This document shows, one piece after another, positions 8,381 to 18,492 of a DNA stretch of 64,000 nucleotides. Numbering within the stretch: position 1 is the first letter of the stretch; the number at the start of each line of letters is the position of its first letter. The translations under genes and the position numbers were made by a program. The notes beneath the pieces were generated by a model. The model had not been told where the DNA came from. It searched no databases and worked only from the letters and a program-made list of their open reading frames with translations. This DNA is from Rhizobium sp. L43 (GTDB lineage: Bacteria > Pseudomonadota > Alphaproteobacteria > Rhizobiales > Rhizobiaceae), in NCBI RefSeq assembly GCF_002531725.1, contig NZ_NWSQ01000013.1, forward strand, positions 1 to 64,000, given 5' to 3'.

Positions 8381-9793
8381 ATGACGACGACCGACGGGGA
8401 AGACCGCATTCGCAGGCGCGATGACGAGGAAGCCGATATCTACGATGAGGACGGCAATGTCCGCAGCGATTTCCTGGCGCTCGTCGGCGCCGCGATCGCC
8501 GACCGTGACACGCTGTTCCTGCGCCAGAACGTCGCCCGCCTGCATGAATCCGAAATAGGCGACCTGCTGGAATCGATCCAGCCGGATCAGCGCCTGGCGC
8601 TGGTGCGGCTGCTCGGCGAAGATTTCGACATGACGGCGCTGACCGAGGTCGACGAGGCGATCCGCCGCGAGATCGTCGACCAGATGCCGAACGAGCAGAT
8701 CGCCGCGGCGATCGGCGAGCTCGATTCGGACGACGCGGTCTACATTCTCGAAGACCTCGACAAGGAGGACCGGGAAGAGATCCTCGCCCAGCTGCCGTTC
8801 ACCGAGCGGGTGCGGCTGCGCCGGGCGCTCGATTATCCCGAAAGTTCGGCCGGGCGCCGCATGCAGACGGAATTCGTCGCTGTGCCGCCGTTCTGGACCG
8901 TGGGACAGACGATCGATTACATGCGCGACGAGGAGGATCTGCCCTATTCTTTCTCGCAGATCTTCGTCATCGATCCGACCTTCAAGCTGCTCGGTGCCGT
9001 CGATCTCGACCAGATCCTGCGCACCAAGCGGCAGACGAAGATCGAGCAGATCATGCGCGAGACCAACCATCCGGTCCCGGCCGAGATGGACCAGGAGGAG
9101 GCGGCCCAGCTCTTCGAGCAGTACGACCTTCTCTCGGCCGCCGTCGTCGACGAGAACGGCCGGCTTGTGGGCGTGCTGACCATCGACGACGTCGTCGACG
9201 TCATCCACGAGGAAGCGGACGAGGACATCAAGCGCCTCGGCGGCGTCGGCGACGAAGAACTGTCCGACAATGTGCTCTCGACGGCGCGTTCGCGTTTCCT
9301 CTGGCTGTTGATCAATCTCGGCACGGCGATGCTGTCGGCAAGCGTCATCGGCCTGTTCGACGCTTCGATCGAGAAGATGATCGCGCTTGCCGTGCTGATG
9401 CCGATCGTCGCCTCGATGGGCGGCAATGCCGGAACGCAGACGATGACGGTGACGGTGCGCGCGCTCGCCACCCGCGATCTCGATATCTATAATGCCGGCC
9501 GCATCATCCGCAGAGAGGCGGGCGTCGGCATCCTCAACGGCGTCGTCTTCGCGACGATCATGGGGCTGATCGCCGGCATCTGGTTCCACGACTACCAGCT
9601 CGGCGGGGTGATCGCGGCGGCGATGATCATCAATCTGATGGCGGCAGCCCTTGCCGGCATCCTGCTGCCGCTGCTGCTCGACAAGATGGGGGCCGACCCG
9701 GCGATCGCCTCCTCCGTCTTCGTCACGACGGTGACGGACTGTACCGGCTTCTTCGCCTTTCTCGGCATCGCCACATGGTGGTTCGGCATCTGA
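8381..9793 (+). CDS. mgtE: Magnesium transporter MgtE
   Basis: A 470-residue Mg2+ channel/transporter. The order is cytosolic MgtE N-domain (about 35-135, with GELDSDDAVYILEDL), two CBS domains (about 140-260, with VPPFWTVGQTIDYMR and LVGVLTIDDVVDVI), a connecting helix rich in acidic residues, and five C-terminal membrane helices including the pore motif PIVASMGGNAGTQT. The cytosolic part acts as a Mg2+ sensor in characterised homologues. ATG 8381 is preferred over 8366 because CGAGGG lies ten bases upstream. The leader is about 250 bp from the divergent deformylase-like gene; I see no clear Mg2+ riboswitch. Confidence 0.93.
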   Translation: MTTTDGEDRIRRRDDEEADIYDEDGNVRSDFLALVGAAIADRDTLFLRQNVARLHESEIGDLLESIQPDQRLALVRLLGEDFDMTALTEVDEAIRREIVDQMPNEQIAAAIGELDSDDAVYILEDLDKEDREEILAQLPFTERVRLRRALDYPESSAGRRMQTEFVAVPPFWTVGQTIDYMRDEEDLPYSFSQIFVIDPTFKLLGAVDLDQILRTKRQTKIEQIMRETNHPVPAEMDQEEAAQLFEQYDLLSAAVVDENGRLVGVLTIDDVVDVIHEEADEDIKRLGGVGDEELSDNVLSTARSRFLWLLINLGTAMLSASVIGLFDASIEKMIALAVLMPIVASMGGNAGTQTMTVTVRALATRDLDIYNAGRIIRREAGVGILNGVVFATIMGLIAGIWFHDYQLGGVIAAAMIINLMAAALAGILLPLLLDKMGADPAIASSVFVTTVTDCTGFFAFLGIATWWFGI

Positions 9794-9806
9794 ACGGGTG
9801 GCGAAA

Positions 9807-9834
9807 TTGACTATTACGTAAAAGTCAATATTAT
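9807..9834 (+). promoter_or_regulatory. Promoter with dyad operator for the MerR gene
   Basis: A -35 box TTGACT (9807-9812) and a -10 box TATTAT (9829-9834) are separated by 16 bp. The 22-bp region TTGACT...AGTCAA is an inverted repeat overlapping the spacer, as expected for a MerR-family operator. It resembles the TTGAC-N-GTCAA sites reported for LiuR-type regulators. It lies about 24 bp before the regulator start. Confidence 0.65.
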
Positions 9835-9857
9835 CACCGGTTCATGACGGGGAAGGC

Positions 9858-10250
9858 ATGCCGGTGAACAAATTTTATAGCATAACGGAGCTGACGCGCG
9901 AATTCGGTGTCTCCACGCGCACGCTGCGCTTCTACGAGGACGAGGGATTGATCCATCCGGAGCGGCGGGGGCGGACCCGTCTCTTCCGTCAGGCCGACCG
10001 CCGGCTCATCGGCGAAATTCTCCGCGGCCGGCGCATCGGCTTCACCATCGCCGAGATTCGCGAGATCATTCAGGTCTACAAGGAGCCGCCGGGTGAACTC
10101 GGGCAGCTGAAGCTGCTGATGAAGCGCGTCGACGAGAAGCGCGAGGACCTGCGCCAGAAGCGCAAGGATATCGACGACACACTGACGGAACTCGACAATA
10201 TCGAAGAGGCCTGCCTCGGCCGCCTCGCCGAAATCGGCGTCACCACCTGA
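9858..10250 (+). CDS. MerR-family transcriptional regulator (LiuR-like)
   Basis: A 130-residue DNA-binding protein. The N-terminal winged helix (FYSITELTREFGVSTRTLRFYEDEGLIHPER) has the canonical MerR signature RTLRFYEDEGL. It is followed by a second helix pair (GRRIGFTIAEIREIIQVY) and a long coiled coil for dimerisation (about 75-120). No Cys-rich metal site is present, which fits regulators of acyl-CoA/branched-chain amino acid catabolism more than metal sensors. The dyad promoter just upstream suggests autoregulation. A target other than itself is not visible nearby. A RIME-type repeat follows directly. Confidence 0.88.
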   Translation: MPVNKFYSITELTREFGVSTRTLRFYEDEGLIHPERRGRTRLFRQADRRLIGEILRGRRIGFTIAEIREIIQVYKEPPGELGQLKLLMKRVDEKREDLRQKRKDIDDTLTELDNIEEACLGRLAEIGVTT

Positions 10251-10251
10251 G

Positions 10252-10344
10252 GCTAGAGTTTTTGTTTTTACGCAATTCCCGGCAAAAGCGCTTCGCGCTT
10301 TGCCTGGGAAAACCGCTTCACACTTTTCCTGGAATTGCTCTAGC
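10252..10344. repeat. RIME-type rhizobial intergenic repeat, copy 1
   Basis: A 93-bp palindromic unit bounded by GCTAGAG and CTCTAGC, with inner segments ACGCAATTCC/GGAATTGC and AAGCGCTTCGCGCTT. It fills the space between the MerR gene and the stop codon of the convergent gene at 10345. It shares the GCCTGGGAAAACCGCTTCAC segment with the repeat at 13806-13912. Confidence 0.75.
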
Positions 10345-11334
10345 TTATTGCGCCTCGGCGCTGCATTCGGCGGCAATCGTCTGAACCCGCTCGTCCGTCT
10401 CTATATTGATCGCGCCCGCCTGCAGCGGTGTGAACAGCGCTTGAGCCTGCAATTTCTCCAGCGTGCACTGGCAGAAGCTGCGGCAGAGCGCTTCGCCTTG
10501 CTGCATGACGCAAGCGGCGTTGCATTGCCTTAGGTAAGTTGCGACCGGATCCGGCGCCTGCGGCGGGACGACGAGGGAAAGCCCGTAGGCGATGCCGATC
10601 AACACCGGCTGGTGAATGAGGTAGAAGGCAAGGCTGTGGCGGCCGAGCCTGGCCGGCCACCAGGAACCGGTGCCGATCGCGGCAAGCCGATGCAGCAGCC
10701 TGGTTCTGATGGCGATCGAGGCGAAACTTAACCCAGCGAAAAACGGCGTTGCCCAGGGAAACAGCGGCACATAATCGTTGGACCGTTCCGGCATCGCGGC
10801 AAGGCCGATCCAGGCCAGATATCTGGGATCGAAGAAGGATGACCGAAGCAGGCCGGGTGGGCCGAAATTATCGGTTATCCAGGCGGCAAAGAGCGCCAGC
10901 GTGGTGATCAGCGTGACGGCGAGCGGCAACCTCAAAAAAACGACGCCGATCAGCGTCAGCACCGCGATGCAATGCAGGATGCCGAAATAGATCCACTCGT
11001 TCGGCATCGCGATGCGCGTGGCGAACGAGATGACGGCGGCTGCCGCGGCAATCATGCCGAAACGCTTCCAGAACGAGGGCCAGCGGATCTCGGGTGTGCT
11101 TGAGAGCACGAGGCTGATGCCGACGATGAACAGAAAGGTCGTGGCGATCGCCCGGGCATAAATCTTCAGCCAGCCGGTCTCGGCCGTGCCGGGCGCGAGA
11201 TAGCCCATGAACTCCATGTCCCAGCTGAAATGGTAGCTCGCCATGGCGATCAGCGCGAGACCGCGCGCCGTGTCCAATAGGCCGATGCGTGGCGGTTTTG
11301 CCGCCGCATCGGCTTGCATTGCCGGCAATGTCAT
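10345..11334 (-). CDS. DUF1624 / heparan-alpha-glucosaminide N-acetyltransferase-like membrane protein
   Basis: A 329-residue membrane protein with about eight hydrophobic segments. The N-terminal LLDTARGLALIAMASYHFSWD has the His after the first helix that is typical of DUF1624/acyltransferase-3-like proteins. The end of the membrane part carries LGRHSLAFYLIHQPVLIG, the shared acyltransferase terminal helix. The last 60 residues form a Cys-containing soluble tail (CNAACVMQQGEALCRSFCQC), unusual for the family and possibly disulphide-bonded. The ATG at 11334 overlaps the TGA of the upstream gene by one base (TGATG), so translation is coupled. An acyl-transfer role in envelope polysaccharide modification is inference. 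Confidence 0.8.
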   Translation of the reverse strand: MTLPAMQADAAAKPPRIGLLDTARGLALIAMASYHFSWDMEFMGYLAPGTAETGWLKIYARAIATTFLFIVGISLVLSSTPEIRWPSFWKRFGMIAAAAAVISFATRIAMPNEWIYFGILHCIAVLTLIGVVFLRLPLAVTLITTLALFAAWITDNFGPPGLLRSSFFDPRYLAWIGLAAMPERSNDYVPLFPWATPFFAGLSFASIAIRTRLLHRLAAIGTGSWWPARLGRHSLAFYLIHQPVLIGIAYGLSLVVPPQAPDPVATYLRQCNAACVMQQGEALCRSFCQCTLEKLQAQALFTPLQAGAINIETDERVQTIAAECSAEAQ

Positions 11335-12098
11335 CAAAGTCCCTCGGGCAAATCACGTCCGTCGCTCGACGGCATGTCGCGGCCAAACGCGGAAAGGTGG
11401 AGATTTGATGGCGGGCCGGCGTCCATGATCGCCAGTCGCGCCTGCGAGAAGAATTGCCGCCGCGCCAGCACGAAGATGACGGTCGCCGTCGTCAGCATGA
11501 AGACATAAGGGTTGATGAACCAGCCGAGATAACCGATCGACAGGAAGATCGCCCTCAGGCCTTCGTTGAAATTGCTGCCGGCAATGACGTTCATGCGGAT
11601 GACGCGTTCAGCGGCCCGTTCGGCGGCGATGACGTCGCGTTCGGCATCGCGCAGCATCGGGATCGAGCCGAACAGGATGGTGCAGTAGTTGAACAGCCGG
11701 TAGGACCAGCCGAACTTGAAGAAGGCATAGCCGAAAAGTGCCGCCAGCCCGCCCACCTTCATCTCGAAGACGGCATGGCCGCTGTGGAAGACGAAGGGCA
11801 GGTCGGCGAAGACGGCGTCGACCTTCTCCGTTGCCCCGAGCAGCGCGAAGCAACTGCCGATCGCGAAGATCGAGGTCGAAGCGAAGAAGGCGGTGCCGTT
11901 CTGCAGGCCTGCCATGATCTGCGTATCGATCATCTTCAGGTCGCGGCGCAGCGAATTGTAGATCCATTCCCGCCGCCGTTCGATCATCGCATGGGTAAGG
12001 CTGGTGCGTCCGAAGAAGGTGCGGCCATGCAGCAGCCAGGAATAGCCCATCCAGACACAGGCAAAGAAGGCCAGAGCGATATAGTCCGCCGTCGTCAT
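11334..12098 (-). CDS. DUF599 family membrane protein
   Basis: A 254-residue protein with four or five membrane segments, matching the DUF599 family by its N-terminal TTADYIALAFFACVWMGYSWLLHGR, the RRREWIYNSLRRDLKMIDTQIMAGLQN segment, and repeated hydrophobic blocks. Its function is unknown in the literature I recall. ATG 12098 is preceded by GGAGA; upstream extension to 12242 runs into repeat sequence and is rejected. It is the first gene of a two-gene operon, with its stop overlapping the start of the DUF1624 gene. Confidence 0.83.
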   Translation of the reverse strand: MTTADYIALAFFACVWMGYSWLLHGRTFFGRTSLTHAMIERRREWIYNSLRRDLKMIDTQIMAGLQNGTAFFASTSIFAIGSCFALLGATEKVDAVFADLPFVFHSGHAVFEMKVGGLAALFGYAFFKFGWSYRLFNYCTILFGSIPMLRDAERDVIAAERAAERVIRMNVIAGSNFNEGLRAIFLSIGYLGWFINPYVFMLTTATVIFVLARRQFFSQARLAIMDAGPPSNLHLSAFGRDMPSSDGRDLPEGL

Positions 12099-12186
12099 CG
12101 GTGATTCAGTCTCCACATGAAGTGCGGCCACCTTACATATGCATTGAAATGCTGCAATGACTGGTAAGGTCGGCGGCTTGGTTTTA

Positions 12187-12290
12187 GCGCGCACCCCTGA
12201 AAATCGGATTCGATTTTCGAAAGGGATTATGCGCAAACTCAAGCTGCTGGAGCGTCTTTCGGCGCGTCATCTGACGCACGGCGTTCTATC
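12187..12290. repeat. RIME2-like rhizobial intergenic repeat
   Basis: Contains the hairpin GAAAATCGGATTCGATTTTC followed by GGGATTATGCGCAAACTC and GGAGCGTC...GACGCACGGCG. This reads like a common rhizobial repeat; its second half resembles the element at 39262. It occupies the intergenic space upstream of the DUF599 gene and sdaA. Confidence 0.55.
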
Positions 12291-12384
12291 AATGTCGCAC
12301 CGGCTCCATGCGATGTCGGTGCACCGCACGGATTGAAAACCGGCGTCGCTTAAGCTTGCATCCTCGTAATCAGAAGGCGCATCC

Positions 12385-13788
<1,404 letters not shown>

Positions 13789-13805
13789 GTTTGTGGACGC
13801 TGGTG

Positions 13806-13912
13806 TTAGAGCGCGCTTTGCCCGGCAAAAGCGTTGTGCGCTTTGCTTGGCAAAACCGCTTTGCGCTTTGCCTGGGAAAACCGCTTCACACTTTTTGTGG
13901 AATTGCTTTAGA
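13806..13912. repeat. RIME-type rhizobial repeat, copy 2, with internal duplication
   Basis: Related to the repeat at 10252-10344 (shared GCCTGGGAAAACCGCTTCAC and GGAATTGCT), but expanded. The unit GCGCTTTGC-N2-GG-AAAACCGCTT occurs twice in tandem (about 13839-13889), so this copy is longer. It lies between sdaA and the DUF1489 gene. Confidence 0.7.
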
Positions 13913-13950
13913 CGCTTGACGCTCGCTGCCAAAAGGATTTCAACGGCGGC

Positions 13951-14388
13951 ATGGCATTGCATCTCATCAAACTCTGTGTCGGCGCCGACTCGATAGACGA
14001 TCTGCGCGAATGGGTGGCGGAACGCTCGCTCAGCGCCATCGCTGCCGGACTTGAGCCGCATTCGGTGCACACGACGCGAATGGTGCCGAAACGCATGGAG
14101 GAGCTGCTGGATGGCGGCTCGCTCTACTGGGTGATCAAGGGGCAGGTGCAGGCGCGGCAGAAACTGCTCGGCATCCAGACCTTCACCGACGGCGAGGGCA
14201 TTTCGCGCTGCCGCCTGATGCTCGGCCCTGAGGTCATCGAGACGGCCGTGCAGCCGAAGCGTCCCTTCCAGGGCTGGCGCTATTACACTGAGGACGACGT
14301 GCCGCGCGACCTGACAAGCCTTGGGGCCGGTATCGTCGAAATGCCCGCGGACCTTCGCCGCGAGCTCACCGAGCTTGGCCTGCTCTAA
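13951..14388 (+). CDS. DUF1489 family protein
   Basis: A 145-residue soluble protein of the alphaproteobacterial DUF1489 family. It is recognised by the start MALHLIKLCVGADSI, the central GGSLYWVIKGQVQARQKLLG, and the end PFQGWRYYTEDDVPRDL. Its function is unknown. ATG 13951 follows AACGGCGG. It is alone between the repeat and a convergent small gene. Confidence 0.85.
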   Translation: MALHLIKLCVGADSIDDLREWVAERSLSAIAAGLEPHSVHTTRMVPKRMEELLDGGSLYWVIKGQVQARQKLLGIQTFTDGEGISRCRLMLGPEVIETAVQPKRPFQGWRYYTEDDVPRDLTSLGAGIVEMPADLRRELTELGLL

Positions 14389-14411
14389 ATCCGAAAATCA
14401 AAACCGACTTT

Positions 14412-14431
14412 CCGCAGGCGGACGTCTGCGG
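14412..14431. terminator. Hairpin between convergent genes
   Basis: CCGCAG-GCGGACGT-CTGCGG forms a 6-bp stem between the DUF1489 stop and the convergent gene stop at 14433. No T-run is seen on either side, so termination is uncertain. Confidence 0.3.
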
Positions 14432-14432
14432 T

Positions 14433-14708
14433 TCAGCGCAGGCGCAGCTGCACCGGCGCGCTGCCGTCAGGCGAGGTCACATGCAGGTGAATGCGGGCTT
14501 CGGGCTGCGAATAACGCCAGGCGCGGGCGCCATGGCAAAGCAGCAGATTGATGAGATCCCGGGTCTTCGGAGACTTCGGCTTCGGCCGCTGCAGGCCGAT
14601 TTCGGCCAGGCGCATGGCCGCCTCGTGCAACGGATGCAGGGAAGAGCGCCCTTTGGCCGTCATGCGGCGGTCTGAAGGCATTCCCGGAACATTCTCATTG
14701 ATCGCCAT
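14433..14708 (-). CDS. Small hypothetical protein
   Basis: A 91-residue basic protein with no signal peptide or membrane span, rich in Arg, Pro and Lys in the middle (QRPKPKSPKTRDL). I recognise no domain. The start ATG 14708 follows GGGGAAAACA, and codon usage fits the chromosome. The convergent hairpin with DUF1489 and the conserved-looking start support a real gene, but evidence is modest. Confidence 0.6.
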   Translation of the reverse strand: MAINENVPGMPSDRRMTAKGRSSLHPLHEAAMRLAEIGLQRPKPKSPKTRDLINLLLCHGARAWRYSQPEARIHLHVTSPDGSAPVQLRLR

Positions 14709-14821
14709 TGTTTTCCCCGTACGCAATACTGATCGAGTTCAAGAAAAGTGGCCGGAAACGCAAACACCGATTCCGGCCGTCACCGATGCCGCCGGCCATC
14801 TTGCAGGCAGCATCGAATAGC

Positions 14822-16375
14822 TCATTGGGCGGCCGCCCAGCACTTGATGCCGGCCTTCTTCAAGGCCTTGCAGGCGTTGACCGCATCGCGCTGGTCATCG
14901 AAGCCACCGAAGCGGGCGCGATAGAGCTGGTCACCGCCAGCGCCGTAGGCGACGGCGAAAGGCTTTGCCGAGGCCAATGCCTTGCCGCCCTTGCCCTTGG
15001 CGTTCTCCAGAAGGTCCATGGCCATCTGCCGGCTCGGCGAGACGCCGACCTGCACGACCCAGCCGGCCGGGCCATTGCCGGCAGAAGCTGGGCTGGTCGA
15101 GGCCGTCGTGACGTTATCGACGCCGGTATCGGTTTGTTCCGACGTCATGGATGCGGCCGCCGGCTTCGCTGCGGGGACCGATGCCTGCTGCTTGAAGGTC
15201 ATGGTCTTGACTTTGGTCGGCGCCGGCATCGGCTGCGCGACCAGCGGATTGTCGGATTTCGGTGCTGCCGTCTCGGCATAGGCGACTTCGGTCTCGGCCA
15301 CCTCGCGCGCATCCGGCAGCGGGCCTTTGTGCGGAAGGCTGAGATCGGCAACTGCTGCCGAAACCGGCGGCTGCGCCGCGGTGATGGTCTTTGCCATTTG
15401 CGGCTGGGCCTTCTGCTGAACCTTCTGCGGCTGGACCGGTGCAGGTGTCTCGATCATTGCAGGGGCGGGGGCAGGGGCCGCCTGGGCGATCAGTGCCGAG
15501 GATCCGCCACGGCTCGATGCCTTCGGCAGGTAGGTGGCGATCAGATTGCGCATCTGGGCATCGCGGGCAGGCGTCGAGGCGCCGCCGAGCACGACGCCGA
15601 CGATCGACTTGCCGTCCAACTGCACCGAGCTCACCAGGTTGAAGCCGGCAGCTCTGGTGTAACCGGTCTTGATGCCGTCGACGCCGCGTACCGAACCGAC
15701 CAGGCGGTTGTGGCTGCGGATCGTGCGGCTGCCGAACTTGAAGGCGCGGGTGGAGAAATAGCCGTAATATTGCGGGAAATGCTGACGAAGAGCGATGCCG
15801 AGGCGGGCCTGATCGCGCGCCGTCGTCATCTGCGCCGTATTCGGCAAGCCGTTGGCGTTGCGATAGGTGGTGCGCGTCATGCCGAGCGCATGGGCCTTGG
15901 CGGTCATCAGCTGGGCAAAACGATCCTCGCTGCCGCCGCCGAGCATTTCGCCGAGCGCAGTTGCGGCATCATTGGCCGACAGGGTGACGAGGCCGAGAAT
16001 GCCTTGTTCGACGGTGATCGTACCGCCGGCGCGAACGCCGAGCTTGGTCGGCGCCTGGGCTGCCGCATGGGCGGAGAAGGGAACCGGCGTATCGAGACGG
16101 ATGCGACCCTGTTCCAGTGCCTCGAAGGTCATGTAGAGGGTCATCATCTTGGTCAGGGAGGCGGGATATTGCAGCCGGTCGGCATTCTCACTGTAGAGAA
16201 CATTGCCGGTCTTGGCGTCGACGACGATGCCTGCATATTTCGAATTCGCCGCTTCCGCTTCGGCATTTACCGAATCGACCAGGACGATCGTGACGGCCAC
16301 CGAAAGGATCGCCAGCAGCTTTGCGAAAAAACTGCCGGATCGGGACGATGATACGGAGGAGACTGACCTTGACAC
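14822..16375 (-). CDS. D-alanyl-D-alanine carboxypeptidase (PBP5/6 class) with C-terminal SPOR domain
   Basis: A penicillin-binding serine peptidase that trims peptidoglycan stem peptides in the periplasm. After a signal-anchor (AKLLAILSVAVTIVLVDSVNA) come the three active-site motifs: SLTKMM (SxxK), SAND (SxN) and KTGYT (KTG). A long Ala/Pro/Gln linker follows, and then a SPOR domain of about 80 residues at the end (GWVVQVGVSPSRQMAMDLL...ARFGGFDDQRDA), which in other proteins binds denuded septal glycan. The frame is open from GTG 16438, but there the SD is adjacent to the codon; GTG 16375 with upstream GAAGAG is preferred. This start is uncertain. Confidence 0.88.
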   Translation of the reverse strand: MSRSVSSVSSSRSGSFFAKLLAILSVAVTIVLVDSVNAEAEAANSKYAGIVVDAKTGNVLYSENADRLQYPASLTKMMTLYMTFEALEQGRIRLDTPVPFSAHAAAQAPTKLGVRAGGTITVEQGILGLVTLSANDAATALGEMLGGGSEDRFAQLMTAKAHALGMTRTTYRNANGLPNTAQMTTARDQARLGIALRQHFPQYYGYFSTRAFKFGSRTIRSHNRLVGSVRGVDGIKTGYTRAAGFNLVSSVQLDGKSIVGVVLGGASTPARDAQMRNLIATYLPKASSRGGSSALIAQAAPAPAPAMIETPAPVQPQKVQQKAQPQMAKTITAAQPPVSAAVADLSLPHKGPLPDAREVAETEVAYAETAAPKSDNPLVAQPMPAPTKVKTMTFKQQASVPAAKPAAASMTSEQTDTGVDNVTTASTSPASAGNGPAGWVVQVGVSPSRQMAMDLLENAKGKGGKALASAKPFAVAYGAGGDQLYRARFGGFDDQRDAVNACKALKKAGIKCWAAAQ

Positions 16376-16532
16376 TATTCCACTCTTCGCTTTGCATTTC
16401 AGATATTTGGCACTTTGGATATTCGGCCGGAACCGCACACCTCCCGCCGCACAGCTCGTCTTTCAAATCTACCGATCGGGCGTTACCAATCCGTTTATGA
16501 TGAATCGTTTATTTCGCTGTCCGGGGAGCATT

Positions 16533-17279
16533 TTAGGGACTTGTTGCAGAACGGTTTATAAGACGCGCTTCCACAAAGGTGCGGATAGCGGCATCAATAT
16601 GTTCCCAGTCGTCGAGATGGCTGCTTGAGAAGCGGTAGAGAACGCTGAGATCGTTGCCGACTTTGATATCGCGCTGGCAATCTCCGCTCGTCGCCTTGTC
16701 CGGGGCTGAAGGCAAGACGCAGCGTACGACGTAGTCCGCGCCGTCTTTGGCGGGCGCCGTCAGCAGCACCTCGTCGCCGTAACCGGCGTCGGCGCGAAGA
16801 CGATGCAGCGTCAGGCCGTTGCCGAAAGTCTCGGCCGGTCCTTCGAGCAGATGCGAATAGATAGGCTCCAGCCGGCCGGACATGTCGCGCGACATGGTGC
16901 TCTGGGTGATCTGCAGGAAGATCAGGCCGGAGGATTGGGCGACATCATCGAATCGAAGATGGTTTTCCTTGCCGTAACCCTGCATTTCAGGCCAGGCGAG
17001 GTAGAGATCGACGCGCTCAGCCGCGCCTCCATGCCTTTGGCTCGGGAAGCGGATGGCATTCTCGGGGAATTTCACGCTGTCGCGGCCGATCGTCAGCGAG
17101 ATCTCGGTGGTGCTGTCCGTGTTGCCGGCAAGCGAGATATGCCGGCCGAACCAGCGCCCGCCGATGCTGATGGCGACGGTCAGCACTGCAAGGACCGTGA
17201 TCACTGCCATCGTGCGGAGGAGAAACCCCATGGAAAAAAGCGGCTGCTCGTCTGATGCGCTGTGCACGGCATGGCTCAT
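16533..17279 (-). CDS. Hypothetical membrane-anchored protein
   Basis: A 248-residue protein with one N-terminal membrane segment (TMAVITVLAVLTVAISIGG) and a mainly beta periplasmic domain holding two Cys (VVRCVLPS and GDCQRDI) that could form a disulphide. I recognise no family. ATG 17279 has GAAGAA upstream. It sits between the BTLCP protease and the carboxypeptidase genes, all on the minus strand, so an envelope role is plausible but unproven. Confidence 0.7.
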   Translation of the reverse strand: MSHAVHSASDEQPLFSMGFLLRTMAVITVLAVLTVAISIGGRWFGRHISLAGNTDSTTEISLTIGRDSVKFPENAIRFPSQRHGGAAERVDLYLAWPEMQGYGKENHLRFDDVAQSSGLIFLQITQSTMSRDMSGRLEPIYSHLLEGPAETFGNGLTLHRLRADAGYGDEVLLTAPAKDGADYVVRCVLPSAPDKATSGDCQRDIKVGNDLSVLYRFSSSHLDDWEHIDAAIRTFVEARLINRSATSP

Positions 17280-17417
17280 GGCGGTTCTTCGCGTTTCGGC
17301 CGCGGGAGAACATGAATCGCCGGTGCCGATGATGGATGATCGGCAGGATCAGGTCGTCATGGTTAACAATTCGCTAAAGTGCCTCGCTGGAAATAAACAA
17401 TGCTTGTCCCAAAAGAA

Positions 17418-17452
17418 ACGAGCCGTTCCCGGGACAGCGGGAACGGCTCTTG
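17418..17452 (-). terminator. Rho-independent terminator of the BTLCP gene
   Basis: GAGCCGTTCCC/GGGAACGGCTC forms an 11-bp perfect stem with an 8-nt loop (17420-17449). On the minus strand it is followed by GTTTCTTTT. It lies 70 bp past the stop at 17523. Confidence 0.85.
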
Positions 17453-17522
17453 GGCGCCGGTCGGGACGAAATGCGGGGACTTACCGGGCCGTAGGCTGCA
17501 GCCGGCAGGGGGCCGGCAATTC

Positions 17523-18128
17523 TTACTTGACGCTACCGACCGCGACAGTGCGGCCGTCCTGAAGCTTGGACCAGCGGGCCGGATCGTCGGCGGACTGGCG
17601 CTTCAGATAGGTGTATTCGGTATCCGACCACAGCAGCACCTTGTTGCGCATGTTGTCGAGGATGAAGTCGCCGTGATCGGTGCGGACCGTCAGTACGGCA
17701 TGGCCTTCGCCGTTCGGCTGCAGCACGACAGTGATCAGCGTGTCTGACGGCGAGAAGCCGTCCTCGATCAGCATCTTGCGCTTGAGCAGGGCATAGTCCT
17801 CACAGTCGCCGACGGTGGTGGGATAGGCCCAGCGCTCCTCGACGCCGTAGATCTGTTCATCCGTCTCCGGCTGAATCGTCGAATTGACGGTGTAGTTGAC
17901 CTTGAGAATTTCCTTCCAGCGATCCTCGGTGAGGATAGCCGGTCCGGCATCGCCGCCGACCTCGACACATTCCTTCGGATTTGCCTTGCAGAATTCATAA
18001 TGTCCGATCGGCGGGCTGGCATTGCCTGCCAGCGCCATGCTGGCGGGCATCGCCTGTCCCGAACCCGCCATTGCCATCACCAGGACACCGGCCAGCAGGC
18101 CGCCTTTCAGGATGTTCGCATTTGTCAT
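17523..18128 (-). CDS. Bacterial transglutaminase-like cysteine peptidase (BTLCP family)
   Basis: A 201-residue exported protein with a signal peptide (GGLLAGVLVMAMAGSGQA). The BTLCP triad is visible: Cys in TTVGDCEDYALLKRKML, His in NGEGHAVLTVRT, and Asp in GDFILDN. Family members include LapG, which cleaves large adhesins in response to c-di-GMP, but this shorter rhizobial type usually has no adjacent lapD and its target is unknown. ATG 18128 follows GGGGAGAC. A strong terminator follows, so it is monocistronic. Confidence 0.88.
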   Translation of the reverse strand: MTNANILKGGLLAGVLVMAMAGSGQAMPASMALAGNASPPIGHYEFCKANPKECVEVGGDAGPAILTEDRWKEILKVNYTVNSTIQPETDEQIYGVEERWAYPTTVGDCEDYALLKRKMLIEDGFSPSDTLITVVLQPNGEGHAVLTVRTDHGDFILDNMRNKVLLWSDTEYTYLKRQSADDPARWSKLQDGRTVAVGSVK

Positions 18129-18492
18129 TGCCGTCTCCCCGTAAGTTGAGGCGACAATCGCACAGACGTTTTTATCTCACGCAAAATTACGTAATAGAAT
18201 TAAAGGCTTAGTTGATTCAAATGCCGATAAAATCTGGCTAAAAACCAAGTCGAATGCGACTAAAATTTGAAGGGGATTTGTCTCGAAATCGATTAAAAAT
18301 GTAATTGGCGCGACAAGGCTTTCGGCCGCAAAAAGGTTGCGTTGCCGTCCCGGCGTTAAGGGTTTTCGTTGAGCCGGGTAAGATCCGATGTGTTGGGGCG
18401 GCGCTGGGAAAGCCGGCGATGCAGGCCGGGTCAGGTCAATTCGGCCGCGTCAAAAGCAGAATAGCGCTCAGATCCGCATTTCCGGCGGCAAA
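18129..18492. other. Intergenic region without a gene (364 bp)
   Basis: The first 170 bp are markedly AT-rich (18175-18305) and probably carry the BTLCP promoter. The rest is GC-rich sequence downstream of the proline iminopeptidase stop. No gene, tRNA or strong terminator was found. Confidence 0.55.

Noticed and set aside
8177..9589. Minus-strand 470-codon frame opposite mgtE
   Set aside because: Antisense shadow of mgtE with no motif or signal.
14708..16351. Plus-strand 547-codon frame opposite the carboxypeptidase
   Set aside because: Low-complexity Arg/Gly/His-rich product; the opposite strand has all three PBP motifs.
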